From: Auxenochlorella pyrenoidosa
Taxonomy: Eukaryota; Chlorophyta; Trebouxiophyceae; Chlorellales; Chlorellaceae
DNA: 14,539 bases
Direction: 5' to 3'
Assembly: GCA_001430745.1 (NCBI GenBank)
Contig: KQ482046.1
Span: 208,262 to 222,800 of the forward strand
Shown here one piece after another: positions 7,760-14,539 of this stretch (position 1 is its first letter; the number at the start of each line of letters is the position of its first letter). The position numbers and the translations under genes are program-made. The notes under the pieces were generated by a model. That model was not told the DNA's origin and did not search any database. It worked only from the letters and a program-made list of their open reading frames with translations.

Positions 7760-10700
7760 ATGGATCAGGTGGGGTCCTCTGCCTATGTGCCCCGTCGCTC
7801 GGCACCGTTCTGGGCGGGACTGCGCATGTGGATGGGCCCACTGCGCGATTGTGCGCCTCTTCAGGGTTGTGAAGCGCATGCCTTCATGCCCAGCCCCCCC
7901 CAACCCACGTGCCTGCCGCCCCTGCTGCTGCAGGCAGCGCGCCGGTGCGTGCGCGCAACGCGCGCAGCGCGCCTCGCCGCCTGCCTGCTGCTGCTGCTGG
8001 CGTGCGCGGCGGTGCAGGTCTGGCGAAGCCACTCGCAGCTGCACGCCGCAGCAGGCAGTGTGCAGATTGCTCATCGCAGCGGCAGCAGCAGCCCCTGCAG
8101 CGGGCTGCACACATACGTGGGCAGTGCCGGCGTCACTGCTGCCCAGCCCCAACACACGCACCGCCGGACGGCCAAGATGATGGCGGCTGAGGTTGCCCCC
8201 GAGGCGCTCGGCAGCAGCAAGTGCGACCCAGCGTTGCCGCAGCAGCGCATCTGCCGCATCGCCGTTGTGGGCGAGCGACACTCGGGTGAGGCTTGGGGTC
8301 TGGTAACAACGCAACCGTGCCCGTTGGCTGCACTCTTTCTGCTGCGGGCCTCCAGCTGGCAGCTGCCAGTCCCGCCGGCGCGCTCCGCACGCTGCACCGC
8401 CGGTCACTCGGCCCGGCGCCCTGTCCCTGCCTCTCCCCCTCTTAGAGGGCCTGGGGATCCAGACAGCAGGCGCCCACTGCCGCCTGCCGCCCCCTGCAGG
8501 CACTTGCATGGCTGCGCGTAACGTGGGCACTGCCCCCGCCCGCCGCCCCCTGCAGGCACCAACCTGGCGGAGCAGCTGCTGGCCCGCAACCTGGACCCGG
8601 CTCGGGTGGCCGTGAGGGCGGGCCTGACGGCGCACAAGCACTGGATGCAGGTGCGAGTGTGCGGGAGTGGGGGTAGCACGGGGCGGGGGGCAGGGCTGCG
8701 GAGCTGTGCAGGCTTGCTTGTCTCGAGCAACGCATTTGCAGGACCGAGTTGCGCGGCGGCGCGCGGCGCCTGCACTCCCAGGGGGCAGATCGCGAGATAG
8801 TTGCGACGCTCTGACAACCAAAGCCCTCTGCCTGTGCCCCGCCCGCAGCCGATGCCAGCAAGCCCCGGCGAGCTGGCCCATACCCTGGTGGTCGTCCCCG
8901 TGCGCAACCCCTACGACTGGGCGACGGCGCTGCACCGCGTGTGCTACTGCTGCACCCGCATGGAGCGGTACGGGTGAGGGGTCCCCGCTGCGCCATGCAG
9001 TCTTTGGATACTAGTACAGGCGGGAGGGGAGCGGCTCAGCTCCCCCCAGGGGACGTATGGGCGGGTGCACCGCTTCGCTGCTGACCTGCCCAACTGAAGC
9101 AAATTGCAGGCGAGGCGGCTGGGCGCGTCCGCCCTGCACAGCCTGTGCCGGCTGGCCCCCTGCAAGCCCAAGGATTGCCACTCCTGCTGTGCCAAGGCCT
9201 GCCTACACCGCGCCCCTCGCCTCTTTGCAGGCTTCCCGACTTTGTGCGGCGGCCGTACGCGCCAGACCTGTTCGTGCGCGACGCGGGCAGCGGCCTGCCG
9301 TGCACTAGCGGTGAGTGCGCAGCTGGGAAGTGTGCGGGCGTGCAGGGCGACCTTGGCAGGTGCTCGGTCGCAGAGTGCTGAGGCGCGAGGGTTGAGGCTC
9401 GCTGCCTGCGATGCATGGCAGACATGGATTTGAATAGCGGCATCACACGCCAGGCGCCGCCCATGCCCGCGGCCCTCTGCCCTCTGCCCTCTGCCAGCAG
9501 ACGTGGACACCCGCCGGCGCACCACCTTTGGATCAGTCATGGACATGAGGTGCGTGGCCTGCACGTGTGGCACTCTGGGAGCTCACCGTGCACAGTCGGC
9601 ACGTCAGCGGCCCACTTCCAGGGCGGCTGCAGCCCATGGCCGTGCGCGTACGTGTAAGCGGTGGCGCACTAGGCACACCTTGCGCGCCTGACCCTCCTCT
9701 CCATGCCCTTGCTCCGCACCTTCTACGGCCCGAATAGCCCGGCTTGGCGCGCCGGGTCCGCCTCCCCACAGCGCCTCTCCACCATCCAGCAAGCCGTGGC
9801 CCCAGCTGGGCCTGCAGGGTCGGCACCCGCAAGGTCACCTACCTGCGCCTGTCCCCCATGCACCGCCTCTGCAGGACTGCCAAGCTGCGGGGCCTGCTTG
9901 ACCTGGGCCAGGAGCTTGGAGTGCAAGTCGAGGTGGTGCGGCTGGAGGATCTGCTGCTGCCAGAGGGGCAGGTGCGTCCCTTGTTTGGGCTTTAAAGTCT
10001 GTATAACCGCAACATTGTGACAATTGTGACACAGACCCTGCCACCTCCACCAGCCGGCCAGCAGCTGGTACCACTTGTCCTGCTCGCGGTACAGTCAAGC
10101 ACAGCTGGTCTTTCACGTGGTACCACTCTTCCCTGCGTGCGCCCCCCCTGCGTACCGCCTCGTCAGGCTGTCGCCCTCTGCAGCCAGCAAGCCCCCACTT
10201 TTAAGCTACCGCATGCACGCGCGGCCAAAAAGCCGTGCCAGCACGGGCAGCGTTCGCTGTGTCCGACAGCAAGGCTTTGTTGTTCATCTCTCAGTGCCGA
10301 AACAACAACTGCATTGGTGCCCTGCCTGCAGGCGGCGTTTGTGCAGCGCCTGGTGTCCAAGTATGGCCTGCCGCTGGCTGGCAGGGTCGAACAGACCGGC
10401 AGCCCTGAACAGTCCGAGCAGCCGCAGCAGGAGCAGCAGCAGCAGCAGCAGCAGCAGGCAGGCAGCGGCTCTGTGGCAGCAGACGTGCGGCGCGTGCCGG
10501 CGGCAGGCATCCCGGCAGAGGGGCAGGCAGAGGACTTTGCAGCAGCAGATCACCAACTGGCGGCTTATGAGGCCCGAGACAACGCCCGGGGGGAAGGGGC
10601 AGACCAGCATGCAGCCCATCAGGCAGACTACCAGGCAGCCTACGAGGCAGAAGGGTACAGTCAGGACGGCCGGGCAGACGAATTTGCGGCTTACCAAGCA

Positions 10701-11403
10701 GGCCAGGCCGGCAGCCAGGCAGCTTACCAGGCTGATAGGCTGTCCGACAGGGGCCCGTCAGACGGAGCGGCAGGTCCCCCAGGCAGCAGCCACAGGGCGG
10801 GCACCTTGGTACTGCATGGCATCGTCACGCTAAACCAAGCAGACGCTCGCTGGTTCATAAGCAGCAGCTTCTCGGTATCGACGCGCATGGCCAAGTGAGG
10901 GGCATGCTGCAACAGGCCGAGCGCTGGGGCTGCAGTTGCTGCGACGCGGAGAGCTCAGGACACTGGGTGGCTGGCCCGGCTGGCGGGCGGGCACTGTCAT
11001 GCAAGAGAATGCGGACGCCCAGCCTGTCCCCTTTCCTGCCTGCTCACCGGAGCTCTGCCTGCCTGCCCGCACGCCCACCTGCCTTCACCACCCTCCCTGC
11101 AGCTCCATCTACCTAAATGAGAAGAGGCTCGTGCAGTACTGGCAGAGGCTGGCGCCCGACATTCGAGCCATCAACAGCCAGCTGGACTGGGAGCTGGAGG
11201 GGCAGCTAGGCTACCATCCGCTGCCCACGCCGCAGCAGGCAGAGGCCATCGCGCTGCGGGGGGCTGCGGCCGCGGCGTGGCGCGCGGAGCACGGCTTCGC
11301 TGCCCAGGGCAGCACTGCGTATGGGCGCGCGGTCCGCGGCGGCATGGGGCATGGCGGCATGGTGCGCCGAAACGGGGCCGCGGCGGACGATGCCCAAGCC
11401 TGA
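7760..11403 (+). CDS. Membrane-anchored sulfotransferase-like protein
   Basis: Eight exons: 7760-8285, 8556-8650, 8849-8973, 9231-9310, 9501-9549, 9875-9971, 10332-10894 and 11103-11403. All junctions are GT-AG and in phase, giving 611 residues. A hydrophobic segment at residues 72-88 (LAACLLLLLACAAVQVW) after a basic stretch suggests a type II Golgi anchor. RIAVVGERHSGTN (residues 166-178) is the P-loop-like 5'-phosphosulfate-binding loop of PAPS sulfotransferases, followed by HKH at 202-204. VVVPVRNPYDW (221-231) matches the 3'-phosphate-binding element. The order continues as LPDFVRRPYAPD, MRTAKLRGLLDLG, VEVVRLEDLL and the C-terminal YLNEKRLVQYW...INSQLDWELEGQLGY. Likely role: transfer of sulfate from PAPS to glycans or another secreted acceptor; substrate unknown. 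Residues about 345-500 (exon 7) are a low-complexity insertion. The start is uncertain (7886 is an in-frame alternative with poorer context). An alternative exon 6 acceptor at 9818 adds 19 residues in frame. Confidence 0.75.
8486..8559 (+). repeat. Duplicated exon 2 acceptor of the sulfotransferase-like gene
   Basis: GCCGCCCCCTGCAGGCAC occurs at 8486-8503 and again at 8542-8559, 56 bases apart. The second copy leads into TNLAEQLL, which completes the SGTN loop. The first is an apparent decoy acceptor in intron 1 (8286-8555). Using it would shift the frame. Confidence 0.8.
10434..10457 (+). repeat. (CAG)8 coding repeat in sulfotransferase-like exon 7
   Basis: Eight pure CAG codons encode Q8, preceded by mixed CAG/GAG codons (EQPQQE). 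Such tracts are commonly length-variable. Confidence 0.95.
10555..10740 (+). repeat. Degenerate coding repeat rich in Y/H-Q-A and A-Y-E-A units
   Basis: The protein reads LAAYEARD, AAHQADYQAAYEAEGYSQ, FAAYQAGQAG and SQAAYQADR. At the DNA level, CAGGCAG and TACCAGGCAG cores recur. It sits between the SKYGLPLA end of the catalytic fold and the conserved C-terminal segment. Confidence 0.8.
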
Positions 11404-12010
11404 CATGCGCGCCTCCGTGCTGCAATTTTGTCCCACCACCCGCCCTTGCGCTGCTGGAAAGCACATGTGCCTGTGCAGGCGCGCATCCATCATACGCCCA
11501 TTACCCCCTATTTGCACTGCTGTACACCGCACCTGCCCTGCGATACATCGTCTGCACCAATACGTACTGCTCCCCACGAAATTTACTGGAAACCGGTGGC
11601 ACGACGCTGGAGACCAGGGTTCAAGGGCAATCGGTGTGGCCCTGCGTGTAGCCATCAGTCTAGCATCAAGCTGCAAGCCCAGCTGGGCATCGTACAACAG
11701 TGGGCGAAGCGGTTTGCAGGTGCGGCAGGAAAAGCTAGCAGACAAAACCAGACGGCTGCCGAGATGCTGCGGTGACTCTGGAACAGCAAGCCTGGCGATT
11801 AGCGGTGACCAACACCTGTCCTGCCCTCCTGGTCTGCCCCCACCAATGCAACTGCGACAGTGCTGATTTGCAAGGGAATGAAAGGCCAGGAAGGAAAGTT
11901 GGTCGGGGGGCTGCCGCAGCGGGGCAGCAGACGCACAGGCCAACAGCCTGTACGCATCGCGCCGCCGCCGCCAGAGGTCAGGCAGGGCCGGGCAAATGTC
12001 ACCCCCCTCC
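11404..12010. other. Convergent intergenic region, no gene supported
   Basis: This segment must contain the 3' ends of the sulfotransferase-like transcript (plus) and the AspRS transcript (minus). I found no TGTAA on either strand, so the poly(A) signals are unassigned. The open frames across it show no family motifs. Confidence 0.6.
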
Positions 12011-14528
12011 TCAGGGCGTGAGGCGCTTGGGGTCGCGAGGGAACATCGAGGTCTTGCGGATGTTGTCCAGGCCTGCGGGGCGGGGCGGGCAGTGCGGCCA
12101 AGTGCGTGCTCGCTTCGTGCGTCATGAGGGCCATGCTGCGTGCGCTGCGCCTGCTGTCCGCGTGGCAGGGCAGCGCTGCGCGCAGAGGGCCGTGCCACCC
12201 CAGGCCCGCGGCTGTGGGCCGCCGGGTCGGGCTGCATGCGTGTGTGTTTTGTGTGTGCGTGTGTGTGTTTGTGCGTGCGGCGCGCGCGAATGTCAAGCAG
12301 CTCGGCACCGGTCCCATGGCCCAAGCCTGGCCAAGCATGCGCGCACCCAGGCAGGCGGCCGCCGCTGCCCCGCCAGGCGCAACCTCGCCGTGCGCAGCTG
12401 GCAGAACGCTGAGCAGGCGGCAAGCAGCAGGCGGCGCCTCACCGCAGAACAGCATGACCACGCGCTCCAGGCCCACGCCGGCGCCGCCATGGGGGGGCGC
12501 GCCATACCTGCGGCGGGCGGGGCGGGCAGGCGCACCGTCGAGACTGCTGGGCCAAACACAGAAGCCGGCAGGGAGGGTGGCATCGCGGGGGCGCAGGGAA
12601 GGGCGCCGCTTGCTCGCGCGGGCAAGCCATTTTTTCTAGAACGATTCAGAAGAACATGGCACACTCGGGTGACTGTTCAAAGTCCAAGTCGCCTGCTCAC
12701 TTGAAGGAGTCGATGCGCAACAGCAGCTCCGCAGGAGTGCGCAGCCAAACGAAGAGCCCCAAGCCAGAACTATTATCGATGCCACTCACTTGAAGGAGTC
12801 GATGTACGACTGGATAGTCTCCACTGGCAGGCCCAGCGCCTGCGCCCGCTCCGTCAGCAGCGCCGGGTCGTGGATGCGCTGCGGGACAGAGGGGGGAGGG
12901 CCATGTGGGGTGGTGGGATTGGGTGGGGGGGAGGACGAATTGGGGCCGTCAGCAGCGCAGGGTCGTAGATGCAGGGGCACAGGAAGCGGGGGGAGGGCCG
13001 TGTGTGTGTGTGCGGGGGCCGGGAGTGGGAGGGCCAGGTGGGAGGGGGTCTGGTTGGAGGCCGGTTGAAGATTGGGGCGGGAGAGGGGAGCAGGCAGCTG
13101 AGCCAAGGGGCGGGTGCGTCCATGGGGGCGCCATGATGGGTAAACACAGGAGCGATGGGCTCGGCCCGCCCACGTGCGCTCGAGAGATGATCTCCTGGCC
13201 GCGGATTGAAGATGTCGCAAGCATCACCAAACTTATAAGGGAGCATTAAAATGTAAAGAAATCTGTCCACCTGCGCGCCCGAGATGATCTCCTCGCCGCG
13301 GATGAAGATGTCAAAGGAGCACGAGTAGCGAGGGTCGTCCTTGCAGGGCATAGTGTAGAAGGGGCGCACAGCCAGCGGGTAGCGGTGGAGCATGTAGAAC
13401 TCTGCGGGGCGGGTGGGTGGGTGGGTGGTGTGTGTGGGGGGGGTGGGTGGGTGGGTGGGTGGGGGTGGGGGGTGGATGGGGGCGGGGGGGGGGGGTTGCG
13501 GGGCCGCGAAGTGTCTGTGTGCGCTTGTGTGTACAAAGGGGTCATGAGGCGGTCGGAGCTGGCGGTTGGTACCGCGGCTGGGCGCGTGCTTGTCAGCTGG
13601 AAGCCAGGGGCCAGGCAGGAGAGGGCGTCGACTGCAGCGCAGCGCCCAGGTTGCGATGCAGCAGCGGTGTCGCTGGCAGCCGCGACGAGCAGGTCGCGCC
13701 GGGAGGCGGGCCACGCGGGAGTCTGCGTGCATGCACCGCCGACGCCGACGCTGCCCCACCCGTGCCGCGCGCCCCTTGGACCGGCCCGTCCAGCCCTGCT
13801 GCCGATCGTGCGCCCAGCCCAGCTGTCAGTCGTGCCGAGCGCGACCAGCAAGCAGCGCGCGGCGGCGCCTCTTGTTCGTATCTTCAGCGGTGCAGGACAG
13901 CTTCAACCGCCATCGCTCACCGGTGTCGTACTTCTCCTTGACCAGCTTGCCCAGCGCGCGCTCCAGCTCGGTGTTGAGGTCACCAAAGGGGTCCACCTGC
14001 CGCGGGGAGGGCGGGAGGGGGAGGGGCAGCGGGAGGAGGGGCGGTGGGCGGGCGGGCAGGGAAACAGGCGAACCTGCTGTGCCTGCTGCGCGCTTGCCAC
14101 GCGGCAGCACAGCAGCCTCCCCCGCCGAAGCCAGCACGGGCTTTGTGCGCCCGCGGCTTGTGCAGTCCCACAGGAAAACAGGAGGACGGCGGATGCGCCC
14201 CGTGCAGGCAGCCCACGCGGCACCGCAGCCGCCCGCGGCGCACCCCGGCACCAGCATTGGCAGGCGCTGCGCCGCCAAGCGCCTGCCACCCCGATGGCGG
14301 GAGCCCATAAGCTCCCTGTCCCCCGGCCCCCACCTCCACCCCCCAGCCCCACCCCACCACCCCCCACCACACACACAGCCGGCCACTCACGTCGTACCCA
14401 GCCTCCTGCAGCATCTGGATGCCCTCGGCAAAGGTGAGGCGCAGGCTCTTGGGCAGGAACTTGAGCGGCTCAAAGGGGTACTGCTCGCCAATCACCTCCA
14501 GCTCGTGCCGGCACCGCTCGTTCAGGCC
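12011..14528 (-). CDS. Aspartyl-tRNA synthetase, cytosolic (eukaryotic) type, C-terminal part
   Basis: Minus-strand exons 14528-14391, 13996-13921, 13401-13271, 12878-12790, 12507-12443 and 12072-12011 join in phase to 186 residues plus TGA. The gene continues past the right edge: an acceptor (CCACGCAG) lies at 14536-14529, so upstream exons are missing. The protein follows the AspRS catalytic domain closely: [109 protein letters not shown] (class II motif 3) and [16 protein letters not shown]. It attaches aspartate to tRNA(Asp) using ATP in the cytosol. Full-length relatives are about 500-550 residues, so roughly the last third is here; motifs 1 and 2 lie outside. The C-terminal [10 protein letters not shown] is diagnostic of the eukaryotic or archaeal-type enzyme rather than the bacterial-type organellar one. 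Confidence 0.97.
12240..12285. repeat. GT-rich microsatellite in AspRS last intron
   Basis: TGTGTGTTTTGTGTGTGCGT and similar runs lie within the intron 12442-12073. Confidence 0.85.
12696..12804 (-). repeat. Duplicated AspRS exon 4 donor (of the six exons seen)
   Basis: CTCACTTGAAGGAGTCGATG occurs exactly at 12696-12715 and 12785-12804, 89 bases apart. On the gene strand this is the exon end IDSFK plus the GTGAG donor. The 12785-12804 copy is the true junction; the other is inside the downstream intron (12789-12508). Confidence 0.92.
12851..13005 (-). repeat. Diverged copy of AspRS exon 4 acceptor and exon start
   Basis: The block 12851-12910 (exon 4 start and its acceptor) is matched at 12946-13005 with about ten differences. 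On the gene strand the upstream copy would read IYDPALLT where the true exon reads IHDPALLT. The copy lies in the intron 13270-12879 and has lost a clean acceptor. Confidence 0.85.
13171..13320 (-). repeat. Diverged copy of AspRS exon 3 end and donor
   Basis: The true exon end 13320-13268 ([15 protein letters not shown], then GTGGAC) is echoed at 13225-13171, which would read [13 protein letters not shown]. About 44 of 53 positions match. The intronic copy has a small indel that shifts frame and an altered donor (GCAC|GTGGGC). The spacer between copies is AT-rich. Confidence 0.85.
13409..13496. repeat. (GGGT)n / G-tract repeat at AspRS intron 3' end
   Basis: GGGTGGGTGGGT runs and a run of about ten G lie just upstream of the exon 3 acceptor. 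On the gene strand this is a C-rich CCCACCC pyrimidine tract, the same style seen before acceptors of the other genes. The plus strand has many closely spaced G-runs with G-quadruplex potential. Confidence 0.85.
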
Positions 14529-14539
14529 CTGCGTGGGGT

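Noticed and set aside
7724..8935. 403-codon minus-strand open frame
   Set aside because: Antisense of sulfotransferase-like exons 1-3 and their introns; no recognisable motifs.
9110..9230. Possible extra exon (ARRLGASALHSLCRLAPCKP...) in sulfotransferase-like intron 3
   Set aside because: It has an acceptor-like ATTGCAG, but its frame does not match the phase 2 end of exon 3, while direct joining of 8973 to 9231 gives RYGLPDFVRRP in phase.
10062..10130. Repeated CAGCTGGT and TGGTACCACT in sulfotransferase-like intron 6
   Set aside because: Short direct repeats with a palindromic core; no evidence of function or of an element end.
11206..12423. 405-codon minus-strand open frame
   Set aside because: Spans the sulfotransferase last exon antisense, the intergenic gap and the AspRS last exon out of frame, and shows no domain.
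12637..12660. CTAGAAC plus GATT motif shared with the AT-rich RRP12-like spacer near 3301-3317
   Set aside because: The shared stretch is too short to support a common inserted element.

Overview
The window looks like nuclear DNA of a GC-rich green alga, most likely a Chlorella-type trebouxiophyte. The grounds are four intron-rich protein genes with GTGAG/GTGCG donors and C-rich (C/T)GCAG acceptors, a TGTAA polyadenylation motif, many GT, CCCACC and CAG microsatellites, and plant-like protein families. The species call is inference. I saw no bacterial operon, CRISPR array, tRNA, rRNA or complete mobile element. Most long open frames are antisense or intron read-through shadows, because almost no stop codons occur at this GC content.

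Layout: (1) 124-3911, minus strand: 5' part of an RRP12/NUC173-type HEAT-repeat ribosome-biogenesis gene, six exons, supported only to position 124 near the left edge. (2) 3912-4494: divergent promoter region with a TATA box for the plus-strand gene. (3) about 4495-6568, plus strand: small mTERF-like, probably organelle-targeted protein with a Cys-rich C-terminus, four exons. (4) 6569-7759: 3' UTR and intergenic DNA with a TGTAA signal and no supported gene. (5) 7760-11403, plus strand: membrane-anchored sulfotransferase-like protein, eight exons, with a glutamine and degenerate repeat insertion. (6) 11404-12010: convergent intergenic DNA. (7) 12011-14528, minus strand: C-terminal part of cytosolic-type aspartyl-tRNA synthetase, six exons, running off the right edge. 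The genes are single housekeeping or secretory-pathway genes with no evident joint pathway. All four exon chains were built by hand; every splice junction joins in phase and the joined lengths are multiples of three.

The most unusual signal is that several splice junctions recur as diverged partial copies inside the adjacent intron. They occur at the RRP12 exon 2 acceptor, the mTERF-like exon 2 acceptor (three copies), the sulfotransferase exon 2 acceptor, and three junctions of the AspRS gene. Each copy carries the splice site plus the exon edge. This repeated pattern across all four genes suggests local junction duplication as a route to intron growth, intron sliding or alternative splicing, or else an assembly artefact of merged haplotypes; reads and RNA data would separate these.
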